From positions 1-10,656 of the forward strand of contig JAEZMB010000259.1 of assembly GCA_023435825.1 (NCBI GenBank): DNA of 10,656 nucleotides, in the 5' to 3' direction. The notes under the pieces were generated by a model. The model searched no databases. It was not told the origin of the DNA and saw nothing but the letters and a program-made list of their open reading frames with translations. The position numbers and the translations under genes are program-made. Origin of the DNA: Pseudomonadota bacterium. GTDB taxonomy: Bacteria > Desulfobacterota > Desulfovibrionia > Desulfovibrionales > Desulfovibrionaceae. Below are positions 1-7,000 of this stretch, piece after piece (positions within the stretch are counted from its first letter, which is position 1; the number at the start of each line of letters is the position of its first letter).

Positions 1-127
1 CGCCATTGCCCTTGAGGCTGGCCAGACGCGTGATGGCGGCGGTCAGCGTGGTCTTGCCGTGGTCGATGTGACCGATGGTGCCGATATTGACGTGCGGCTT
101 GTTGCGTTCAAATTTCGCCTTGCCCAT
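1..127 (-). CDS. tuf: Elongation factor Tu, N-terminal part (runs off the window)
   Basis: EF-Tu delivers aminoacyl-tRNA to the ribosome as a GTP complex in the cytoplasm. Only 42 codons are present; the rest lies beyond base 1. The visible protein starts MGKAKFERNKPHVNIGTIGH and continues with the G1 P-loop GHIDHGKTT and then LTAAIT, which is diagnostic of bacterial EF-Tu. Ile replaces the more usual Val in GHVDHGKT, a conservative change. The ATG at 127 is preceded by a purine-rich ribosome site (AGGGGGA) about 5 nt upstream. It follows fusA by 71 nt on the same strand with no terminator between them, as expected for the last gene of the str operon. The identification is secure; whether a second tuf copy exists elsewhere cannot be seen. 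Confidence 0.97.
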   Translation of the reverse strand, partial: MGKAKFERNKPHVNIGTIGHIDHGKTTLTAAITRLASLKGNG

Positions 128-198
128 AGGATCCCCCTGGAGCTTCCGCGCTTGCGGGTCTTCGTTGTAGTGCGTCCTCGCCCGAAACGCCGCGGGCG

Positions 199-2271
<2,073 letters not shown>

Positions 2272-2277
2272 GTCATT

Positions 2278-2284
2278 ATCCTTT
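2278..2284 (-). promoter_or_regulatory. Ribosome binding site fixing the GTG start of fusA
   Basis: The minus strand reads AAAGGAT followed by a 6-nt gap to GTG at 2271. This supports the non-ATG start. The competing ATG at 2276 is too close to this site and opens a different frame. Confidence 0.75.
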
Positions 2285-2289
2285 AGCGA

Positions 2290-2760
2290 CTACCACCGGT
2301 AATGGGCAAACGCCTTGTTCGCGTCAGCCATACGGTGCGTATCCTCTTTCTTTTTCACGGCGCCGCCGCGATTGTGATAGGCGTCCAGAAGCTCGCCCGA
2401 CAATTTTTCCGCCATGCCCTTTTCGCCGCGGGCCCGGGCCTGATTGATCAGCCACCGCAGGGCCAGGGTGACCTGGCGTTCGGGGCGCACTTCCATGGGA
2501 ACCTGGTAGGTGGCGCCGCCGACCCGGCGGGGTTTGACTTCCATGTGGGGCTTGACGTTGCCGATGGCCTTCTCGAAAGCCTTCAGCGGATCTTCGCCCG
2601 ACTTTTCGGCCAGGACGTCAACGGCCTTGTAGAAGAGGTTTTCAGCCACACCCTTCTTGCCGTCGTGCATGAGCCGGTTGATGAACTTCGTCATCAGATG
2701 GCTGCCGAACTTCGGATCGGGCAGCACCGAGCGCTTGGAAACTGGACCTTTACGCGGCAT
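2290..2760 (-). CDS. rpsG: Small subunit ribosomal protein S7
   Basis: S7 is a primary 16S rRNA binder that organises the 30S head and lines the E-site mRNA exit. The protein is 156 residues, a standard bacterial length. It has the basic N-terminus MPRKGPVSKR, the segment SHLMTKFINRLMHDGKK (20-36), the rRNA-binding hairpin region VKPRRVGGATYQVPMEVRPE (75-94), and the C-terminal helix with KKKEDTHRMADANKAFAHYR. The ATG at 2760 follows AAGGAG at a 6-nt gap. It lies 21 nt after rpsL and 18 nt before fusA. In E. coli, S7 represses its own operon through a structure in a much longer rpsL-rpsG gap. The short gap here leaves no room for that structure, so any autoregulation must work differently. 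Confidence 0.99.
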   Translation of the reverse strand: MPRKGPVSKRSVLPDPKFGSHLMTKFINRLMHDGKKGVAENLFYKAVDVLAEKSGEDPLKAFEKAIGNVKPHMEVKPRRVGGATYQVPMEVRPERQVTLALRWLINQARARGEKGMAEKLSGELLDAYHNRGGAVKKKEDTHRMADANKAFAHYRW

Positions 2761-2781
2761 ACGCGTCTCCTTGAACCGAAA

Positions 2782-3153
2782 TTACTTGGGCCGCTTGGCG
2801 CCGTACTTGGAACGGCTCTGGCGGCGGTCAGACACACCCGACGTATCGAGCGTGCCGCGGATGATATGATACCGGACACCGGGAAGGTCTTTGACGCGGC
2901 CGCCCCGGATCATCACCACCGAGTGCTCCTGCAGGTTGTGGCCTTCGCCCGGGATGTAAGAGGTCACCTCGATGCCGTTGGTCAGGCGCACGCGGGCGAC
3001 CTTGCGCAAGGCCGAGTTGGGCTTTTTGGGCGTGGTGGTGTACACGCGGGTGCACACGCCCCGGCGCTGCGGGCAGGCCTGGAGGGCCGGCGTCTTGCGC
3101 CGCTTGGACACTTTGGCCCGTTCCTTGCGGATGAGCTGGTTGATCGTGGGCAT
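2782..3153 (-). CDS. rpsL: Small subunit ribosomal protein S12
   Basis: S12 sits at the decoding centre of the 30S subunit and affects accuracy. The protein is 123 residues and starts MPTINQLIRKERAKVSKR. The loop TPKKPNSA (41-48) carries the lysine equivalent to E. coli K42 (K43 when Met is counted). GGRVKDLPGV (84-93) carries the K87-equivalent lysine and the Asp that is often methylthiolated. Both streptomycin-relevant lysines are present, so the sequence looks like the drug-sensitive wild type. The ATG at 3153 follows a GGAGA ribosome site. It is the first gene of the operon, about 40 nt downstream of the predicted transcription start. Confidence 0.99.
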   Translation of the reverse strand: MPTINQLIRKERAKVSKRRKTPALQACPQRRGVCTRVYTTTPKKPNSALRKVARVRLTNGIEVTSYIPGEGHNLQEHSVVMIRGGRVKDLPGVRYHIIRGTLDTSGVSDRRQSRSKYGAKRPK

Positions 3154-3199
3154 AGCCGTCTCCGTTCAAAAAAATCGTAGTGTATGGCAAAGACAGAGG

Positions 3200-3228
3200 C
3201 CTATAGACCCACGGACGCAACATGTCAA
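3200..3228 (-). promoter_or_regulatory. Sigma70-type promoter of the str operon
   Basis: On the minus strand, a perfect -35 TTGACA (3228-3223) is followed by a 17-nt spacer and the -10 hexamer TATAGG (3205-3200, 4 of 6 to consensus). Transcription would start near 3193, giving a leader of about 40 nt before rpsL. It lies between the upstream gene's terminator and rpsL, exactly where an operon promoter is needed. Confidence 0.75.
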
Positions 3229-3250
3229 GCGCCCCTGGGACCGGCCTCGG

Positions 3251-3289
3251 AAAAAACTGGCCCTCCCACCCGGTGCGGGCGGGAGGGCC
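3251..3289 (-). terminator. Rho-independent terminator of the outer-membrane protein gene
   Basis: The stem is GGCCCTCCC pairing with GGGAGGGCC, then one A/C mismatch, then CCCG with CGGG around a GTG loop (3259-3289). Read on the minus strand it is followed by AG and a run of six T (3256-3251). There is no T run on the plus side, so it acts on minus-strand transcripts. It ends the gene at 3324-3941 and separates it from the rpsL promoter. Confidence 0.88.
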
Positions 3290-3323
3290 TTACCCTCTAC
3301 TCTAGATCAAAACGTTTGTCAGC

Positions 3324-3941
3324 CTAAAAAGTGATCCGGATGCCACCGTGACCACCCCAGGCGTCCAGGCCCTGGTTGGTGAAGCCGATGCGCTGATAGC
3401 GGCCGGCCAGCTCGAAGGCCACATTCTGGGTCAGATTGACCGAGAAGCCGATGTCGACCGGCAGGGTCAGGTTGGAGTACTGGCCGTGGGAACCGTTCTC
3501 CCAGTAGGGGATGCGTTCGCTGGAGAACAGGCCGCCAAGACCGGTGCCGATGAAGAAGGCCGCCTTGTCGGTGTGGATCGGGTAGTAGCGGATCAGCGCA
3601 TTGGCGCCAAACGCCCAGGGGTTGTTCGAGTAGCCGTTGTCGCTGGCAACGGTGTAGATGAAGTTGGTCACCGGGCCGCGACGGTCGATCTGGCGCACGT
3701 CGAACGAGTAGGCCAGGGCTTCCACGCCGATGGACAGGCCGTCCATGACGAAATAGCCGCCGCTCAGGCCAAAGGTGAGGATGGAATTGACGGCCTTCTG
3801 GCCGGTTCCGTAGACGCCGAACTCAGGCGTCACGTGGAACGTGCCGGCTTCGCCGACAGCATGGGACTTCCCCGGCAGGGCAGCGAACCCGATGCACAGG
3901 GCCAGCAGCAGGACCCAAATCTTCTTCATTTGCGCGTTCAT
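3324..3941 (-). CDS. Outer-membrane beta-barrel protein with signal peptide
   Basis: The 205-residue protein begins MNAQMKKIWVLLLALCIGFA and has a clear Sec signal: a Lys pair, a hydrophobic core, and a likely cut after Ser-His-Ala (residue 28). The mature part shows alternating, aromatic, Gly-rich strands and ends in IRITF, the C-terminal Phe typical of BAM-inserted barrels. The size fits a barrel of about eight strands. The start at 3941 is chosen because AAGGAGG lies 6 nt upstream; a longer frame to 3980 has no such support, and an internal Met at 3929 is less well placed. The C-terminal half (IGTGLGGLFSSERIPYW at 131-147, RYQRIGFTNQG at 181-191) recalls PagL/acyloxyacyl hydrolase barrels, but the catalytic His-Ser is not apparent. 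It is a single-gene unit with its own terminator. The exact function is unknown. Confidence 0.9.
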   Translation of the reverse strand: MNAQMKKIWVLLLALCIGFAALPGKSHAVGEAGTFHVTPEFGVYGTGQKAVNSILTFGLSGGYFVMDGLSIGVEALAYSFDVRQIDRRGPVTNFIYTVASDNGYSNNPWAFGANALIRYYPIHTDKAAFFIGTGLGGLFSSERIPYWENGSHGQYSNLTLPVDIGFSVNLTQNVAFELAGRYQRIGFTNQGLDAWGGHGGIRITF

Positions 3942-3947
3942 GGCCTT

Positions 3948-3954
3948 CCTCCTT
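3948..3954 (-). promoter_or_regulatory. Ribosome binding site fixing the barrel-protein start
   Basis: The minus strand reads AAGGAGG with a 6-nt gap to the ATG at 3941. This rules against the longer frame that begins at 3980. Confidence 0.85.
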
Positions 3955-4008
3955 GCAAACACGTCTGTTGTCCAAAACAATCCGATGGCGAAAACGACCT
4001 GATCGCAT

Positions 4009-4022
4009 CCGGAGCGCTCCGG
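4009..4022. repeat. Perfect 14-bp palindrome (possible operator)
   Basis: CCGGAGCGCTCCGG reads the same on both strands. It lies about 70 nt upstream of the barrel-protein start and downstream of a candidate -10 at 4064-4059. The lack of a loop favours a protein-binding site over an RNA hairpin, but chance in GC-rich DNA is possible. Confidence 0.35.
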
Positions 4023-4263
4023 CTCCGTGGTCGATGGATACGTCGTTTCTCGAACAACATAATAACGCCTTCGGGCCTTGACCAGGGGCGGAGCAGCGTT
4101 TTCTCCCCCGAACGCCCTCCCCGCCCGGAACGACCTTTAAGCCACTTAGCAAAGCGTTTCGCGAAGAGCAAGACTTCCCAGCAGGATCGGCTCGGAATTT
4201 CCCACCGCTCCGCTTGCCCTGCCCCCCGGCCCTGGGCTAAAGATCATGCATGTAGCAACCGTC

Positions 4264-4270
4264 AAGGAGG
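4264..4270 (+). promoter_or_regulatory. Ribosome binding site fixing the start of the 94-residue gene
   Basis: AAGGAGG is followed by CCGCC and then ATG at 4276. An in-frame upstream ATG at 4246 has no such site. Confidence 0.85.
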
Positions 4271-4275
4271 CCGCC

Positions 4276-4560
4276 ATGGACGACAAGGACCGTTTCGGGG
4301 TCAGCCTGGAGGAACAGCTGGCCGCCTACAAGGCCAAGATCGAGACCGCCCGGGCCGAGGCCAAGGACAAGGGGCAGGATTTCTTCGACCGCTGGTCGGG
4401 CGATCTCGAAGCGATGCTGGAGAAATATGACAAGGCCCGCTACAAGCTGACCCTGCTGCGCAAGGGTGGCGGCGATGCCGTGGCCGAGCTGCGCCACGGC
4501 ATGGAGCAAGCCCTGGGGGAACTCAAGGCCGCTTTTGCCAAGGCCAAGGATAAATTCTAG
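4276..4560 (+). CDS. Small charged helical (coiled-coil) protein, sll1863-like
   Basis: The 94-residue cytoplasmic protein has no signal peptide or membrane segment. It is rich in Lys, Glu, Asp and Ala and is predicted to be nearly all helical. Residues 11-63 form a long amphipathic helix (LEEQLAAYKAKIETARAEAK and on). A GGGDAVAEL turn at 64-72 leads to a second helix, ending ELKAAFAKAKDKF. That layout, a long helix then 'GGDA..ELK.G.E.A..ELK.AF.KA', resembles small coiled-coil proteins annotated as the sll1863 stress-response family. This is pattern recognition, not a search result. The start at 4276 is set by AAGGAGG at a 5-nt gap. It is the only plus-strand gene in the window, divergent from the barrel gene and convergent with dgkA, so probably transcribed alone. 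No hairpin terminator follows it. Confidence 0.85.
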   Translation: MDDKDRFGVSLEEQLAAYKAKIETARAEAKDKGQDFFDRWSGDLEAMLEKYDKARYKLTLLRKGGGDAVAELRHGMEQALGELKAAFAKAKDKF

Positions 4561-4615
4561 TTCGCATCCTTAAATACCGATTGTTTTTCAAGGGACGCGA
4601 TACGAGCCGGGCCGG

Positions 4616-5008
4616 CTATGGTCCGGGCCAAGCCCCGACCAGCCGGCCGGCTTCCCAGACGAGCACCAGGCCCCAGAACAGGATGGCGATGCCGGCGGCG
4701 GCCGCCGCCATGTCCTTGATGGCCTTGATGCGCCGGTCTTCCTGGCTGACCAGGAAATCGCACACCCCTTCCACGGCGGAATTGAGCAGCTCGGCCGCCA
4801 GCATCTGGCCCGTGGCCACCAGCATGAGCAGAAAATCCCGCCAATGGCCGGTAGCCCCGAAAACGGCCAGCACCAGCGCCGAGACCACCACCTTCCAGGC
4901 CACGCTGCCGTCGTAGAGCACGGCGAAACGCAGCCCGGAGAGCACCACCATGACCTTGCGCACCGGATGCCAGCCCGGTTCGCCGGTTCCCAGAAACTTG
5001 TTGCGCAT
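4616..5008 (-). CDS. dgkA: Diacylglycerol kinase, small membrane type (DgkA family)
   Basis: The enzyme phosphorylates diacylglycerol to phosphatidic acid at the inner membrane, recycling lipid head-group turnover products. The 130-residue protein begins MRNKFLGTGEPGW, has a soluble N-terminal segment, and then three hydrophobic segments at about 39-53, 56-75 and 101-118. The family signature is clear: AELLNSAVEGVCD (72-84), with Glu73, Asn76 and Glu80 matching the catalytic E-x2-N-x3-E cluster of E. coli DgkA, and KDM at 98-100 matching the later conserved Lys-Asp. The first conserved motif is altered: where E. coli has a Glu-rich 'NEAAFRQE', this protein has YDGSVAWK. The start at 5008 is set by AAGGAG at a 5-nt gap; an open frame upstream to 5083 lacks a site. 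It appears monocistronic and convergent with the small helical gene. Confidence 0.93.
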   Translation of the reverse strand: MRNKFLGTGEPGWHPVRKVMVVLSGLRFAVLYDGSVAWKVVVSALVLAVFGATGHWRDFLLMLVATGQMLAAELLNSAVEGVCDFLVSQEDRRIKAIKDMAAAAAGIAILFWGLVLVWEAGRLVGAWPGP

Positions 5009-5013
5009 CGCCG

Positions 5014-5019
5014 CTCCTT
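5014..5019 (-). promoter_or_regulatory. Ribosome binding site fixing the dgkA start
   Basis: The minus strand reads AAGGAG, 5 nt before the ATG at 5008. Confidence 0.8.
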
Positions 5020-5262
5020 CACGCCTGCCCGACACCGGGCCACGGCCCTCTCCCCTGCTACCCGAGCCACGCCGTTCCGGCAAGTCGAGGCGGCTTCTCC
5101 CCGCTCACCCCAGCCCTTGCCGGCGCAGGGCCTTGCCCCCTGCCCTGAACCCTGGCTGACGCGGCCCGGCTACGCGCCTCCACAGGCCCAGGCACCGTCT
5201 CTCTGGCCGTGAAGCCGCGCCTGGGCCGCTACACCGTGATCACCCTCGACGCAAACGCCCGC

Positions 5263-5290
5263 CCCTGCCCTGCCCTGCCCTGCCCTGCCC
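5263..5290. repeat. CCCTG tandem repeat, five full copies plus CCC
   Basis: Five uninterrupted CCCTG units run from 5263 to 5287, followed by CCC, and degenerate copies continue to about 5330. Such a run can change length by replication slippage. It lies in non-coding DNA about 255 nt upstream of dgkA and just beyond the terminator of the next gene, so length changes would not alter a protein. Confidence 0.85.
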
Positions 5291-5330
5291 ACCTCGGCCC
5301 TGGGCCGGCCCTGCCCTGGCCTGCCTTGCC

Positions 5331-5368
5331 AACAATAAAGCCCCCTTTCAGGCGTGCCGAAAGGGGGC
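5331..5368 (-). terminator. Rho-independent terminator of the repeat-protein gene
   Basis: GCCCCCTTTC (5340-5349) pairs perfectly with GAAAGGGGGC (5359-5368) over 10 bp around a 9-nt loop. On the minus strand it is followed by TTTATTGTT (5339-5331). It begins 41 nt after the stop codon at 5409, and the T-rich side shows it serves the minus-strand gene. Confidence 0.9.
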
Positions 5369-5408
5369 CGTAAAAAACCCGTGAATCCATCCGCCAGGGA
5401 TCGTCGGG

Positions 5409-6665
5409 CTAGGCCTGGGCGGAAAAGCCGCTTTGCCCGCTCGACTCGCCGGACGCGGCCATGGCGGCGTAGCGGTCCGCGCCGTAACGGCCCTTGGCGT
5501 ACTGGTCGAGCATGGACGACAGGCCGTCCTTGCTCGCTTCGCTGGCCCCGTAGGCCTGGCCCTCGGCCTTGGTGGAGAAGGGGAAATCCTTGACCGACTT
5601 GTTGAGGACCTTGCCGTTGGCGTCAGTGACCACCGTGGTCTGGGTCATGCCTTCGGTGGTGAAGGCCGTGGTCACGGTGGTGACGGTATCCTCGCTGCTG
5701 GAGCCGCTGGACGAACTGTCCGACGTGCCGCTCGAACCGCTTGCCCCGGCGGCCTGGGTGGTTCCCGAGGACGCGCCCGAGGTGGGCGTCGAGGTGGAGG
5801 TCGAAACCAGCGTGCCGGAGGCGTCGTAGGATTCCGTCTCGGTCGCGGTCTTGCCGTCCGGGCCGGTGCGGCTGACGGTATAGGTGGTCGATCCGTCGGC
5901 GGCGGTGATCTCCGTGCCGCTTTCGAGGATGTTTCCGTCAGCGTCGGCCAGGCTGCTTTTGACGGTAAAACTGCCGTCGTCGGCGTACGCGCCCGACGCG
6001 CTGTGGGTGGTGGTCTTGCCGTCGGGGCCGGTGGCGGTCATGGTCGAGGTGAAGGAACCATCCTGCGCCGTGGTGATCGTGCCGGACTCCAGCACCGTGC
6101 CGTCGGCGGCGGTCAGGGTGTTCTTCTCGACGAAGTTGCCGTTCGCGTCGTAGCTCCCGGTCATGGAGCGGGTCGTGGTCGTGCCGTCGGCCTGGACCAT
6201 GGTCATGACCGTGCTGTAGGAGCCGTCGGCGTTCTGGGTGGTCTTTTCCGTGCCGACCACATTGCCGTCGGCGTCGGTCATGGTGACGGAACGCGAGACG
6301 CTGCCGTCCTCGTTCTCGGTTTCCGAGACCTCACGGTTGATCCCGTCCAGGCCCTCGCCCGGCGGAGGCGGCGGCATGGCCCCGGTCTGGGCCGAACTGC
6401 TCAAATCCGTCAACGTCCCGGTGGTCATGTCGTAGCCCACGGACCCGTTGCCGGACAGCAGGGCTTGCAGGATGTCGTTGAAGCTGCCGACGCTCGACGT
6501 CGAGGACGAGGAGGAAGAATTTGCCGAGTCGTTGCCGGACGAGCTGCTCGTGCCGAGCAGGCTTTCCAGGGAAGACGCGGCCGACGAGGTCTGACCCGTA
6601 TAGCTGGCCAGCATCTGGGCCAGCCAACTATTGGTATTGTCCTGGCCTATGGCTTGTACGCTCAT
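5409..6665 (-). CDS. Ser/Thr-rich protein with a periodic 'DG-turn' repeat array, function unknown
   Basis: The 418-residue protein belongs to no family I recognise. The N-terminus MSVQAIGQDNTNSWLAQMLA is not a signal peptide. It is followed by a Ser-rich stretch (about 37-58), a short hydrophobic segment FNDILQALL (62-70) and a Pro run (98-102). Residues 119-283 are a repeat array in which the Gly of each (A/P/D)-(D/N)-G turn falls at 121, 134, 148, 161, 176, 189, 203, 216, 231, 244, 258, 271 and 284. The spacings 13, 14, 13, 15 recur, giving a 55-residue higher-order unit. A second Ser/Thr-rich linker (285-325) and a helical tail (366-404, with LDQYAKGRYGADRYAAMAA) follow. The composition suggests an extended beta-rich, possibly exported protein. 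The start at 6665 is set by AGGAGG. It stands alone, with its own terminator and possible sigma54 sites. Confidence 0.85.
   Translation of the reverse strand: MSVQAIGQDNTNSWLAQMLASYTGQTSSAASSLESLLGTSSSSGNDSANSSSSSSTSSVGSFNDILQALLSGNGSVGYDMTTGTLTDLSSSAQTGAMPPPPPGEGLDGINREVSETENEDGSVSRSVTMTDADGNVVGTEKTTQNADGSYSTVMTMVQADGTTTTRSMTGSYDANGNFVEKNTLTAADGTVLESGTITTAQDGSFTSTMTATGPDGKTTTHSASGAYADDGSFTVKSSLADADGNILESGTEITAADGSTTYTVSRTGPDGKTATETESYDASGTLVSTSTSTPTSGASSGTTQAAGASGSSGTSDSSSSGSSSEDTVTTVTTAFTTEGMTQTTVVTDANGKVLNKSVKDFPFSTKAEGQAYGASEASKDGLSSMLDQYAKGRYGADRYAAMAASGESSGQSGFSAQA
5820..6311 (-). repeat. Three 54-55-codon coding repeats inside the Ser/Thr-rich gene
   Basis: Unit 1 covers 6311-6147, unit 2 covers 6146-5982 and unit 3 covers 5981-5820. 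Each holds four sub-repeats of 13, 14, 13 and 13-15 residues, each starting with a DG-type turn. The second sub-repeat is typically ADGN(V/I)LESGT and the fourth PDGKT(T/A)T; units 2 and 3 are the most alike. The pattern implies duplication of a four-part block. Confidence 0.8.
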
Positions 6666-6672
6666 GCCCATG

Positions 6673-6678
6673 CCTCCT
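6673..6678 (-). promoter_or_regulatory. Ribosome binding site fixing the repeat-protein start
   Basis: The minus strand reads AGGAGG with a 7-nt gap to the ATG at 6665. The in-frame ATG at 6671 would be only 1 nt from this site. Confidence 0.8.
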
Positions 6679-6723
6679 GGGGCGGAAAATTTTGCCGATC
6701 TGGACGCACCCCAAGCGAAACTT

Positions 6724-6739
6724 GGCAAGGTCCATGCCG
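6724..6739 (-). promoter_or_regulatory. Possible sigma54 promoter, proximal
   Basis: The minus strand reads CGGCAT-GGACC-TTGCC, with the essential GG and GC separated by 10 nt, 8 of 10 to TGGCAC-N5-TTGC. A start near 6712 would give a leader of about 47 nt to the repeat-protein gene. The match is by eye only. Confidence 0.35.
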
Positions 6740-6744
6740 GATTA

Positions 6745-6765
6745 TTCCACCAACAGCTTGTGGAA
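6745..6765. repeat. Short inverted repeat beside the proximal sigma54-like site
   Basis: TTCCA-C-CAA and TTG-TGGAA pair over 8 bp with one bulged C around a CAGC loop. It lies between the two sigma54-like sites and could be an activator site or an RNA hairpin in a longer leader. No T run follows, so it is not a terminator. Confidence 0.35.
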
Positions 6766-6808
6766 GCGGGAAAATTTGACCGACGCAGGCGGTCTTCGAG
6801 AAGTTACA

Positions 6809-6824
6809 GGCAAGTTTTGGGCCA
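6809..6824 (-). promoter_or_regulatory. Possible sigma54 promoter, distal (better match)
   Basis: The minus strand reads TGGCCC-AAAAC-TTGCC, 9 of 10 to TGGCAC-N5-TTGC, with GG and GC 10 nt apart. A start near 6798 would give a leader of about 133 nt to the repeat-protein gene at 6665. Sigma54 promoters need an upstream activator site; none is proven here, although the 36-bp repeats at 6891-6997 lie at a suitable distance. Confidence 0.45.
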
Positions 6825-6890
6825 GAGAGAAATATCGTCGCGAACACCGTGTAGCCAAACGGCCTTGTCCTGCGTCTGATCGTTGCCGCC

Positions 6891-6926
6891 CGCGCTCCGT
6901 CTGGCCACGGACCGCCCCAGCGGCAC
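6891..6926. repeat. 36-bp imperfect direct repeat, copy 1
   Basis: It matches copy 2 (6962-6997) at 32 of 36 positions. The identical core is GGCCACGGACCGCCCC (6903-6918). The start-to-start distance is 71 bp. It lies 67 nt upstream (minus-strand sense) of the distal sigma54-like site. Confidence 0.8.
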
Positions 6927-6961
6927 TAGCGACAGCAATACGGAAAGTCGGCGTGACGCAA

Positions 6962-6997
6962 CGCGCTCCGACCGGCCACGGACCGCCCCGGCGGCGC
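6962..6997. repeat. 36-bp imperfect direct repeat, copy 2
   Basis: It is the partner of the copy at 6891-6926, in the same orientation, and ends just before the liv operon terminator. No third copy was found in the window. Confidence 0.8.
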
Positions 6998-7000
6998 GCC

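Larger units (their letters stand above)
3942..4275. other. Divergent intergenic region between the barrel gene and the small helical gene
   Basis: These 334 nt separate two genes that point away from each other, so both promoters should lie here. For the minus-strand gene the best -10 candidate is TATTAT (4064-4059, 5 of 6), but no good -35 sits 16-18 nt before it. For the plus-strand gene no convincing promoter was found. The region also holds a 14-bp perfect palindrome (4009-4022) and a C-rich motif (4215-4237) that recurs near 5281. No RNA gene or further open frame with a ribosome site was seen. Confidence 0.6.
5009..5408. other. C-rich intergenic region upstream of dgkA
   Basis: These 400 nt hold no supported gene. 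From the left there is the dgkA ribosome site (5014-5019), then C-rich DNA with a short inverted repeat (5125-5143), the CCCTG tandem repeat (5263-5290), further degenerate CCCTG units to about 5330, and the terminator of the repeat-protein gene (5331-5368). A dgkA promoter should lie here, but I could not identify one with a good -35/-10 pair. No tRNA-like or other structured RNA was recognised. Confidence 0.65.

Noticed and set aside
4214..4243. Possible sigma70 promoter (TTGCCC and TAAAGA) before the 94-residue gene
   Set aside because: Both hexamers match only about half of consensus, and an 18-nt spacer is needed. It is too weak to list.
5125..5143. GCAGGG/CCCTGC inverted repeat as a terminator
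   Set aside because: The stem is only 6 bp and no T run follows on either strand; similar short pairings are common in this C-rich stretch.
5009..5330. Search for a tRNA, riboswitch or CRISPR array in the non-coding stretches
   Set aside because: No T-arm-like GTTCRANNC, no cloverleaf, no aptamer core and no regularly spaced direct repeats with unique spacers were seen here or in 3942-4275 and 6666-7062.
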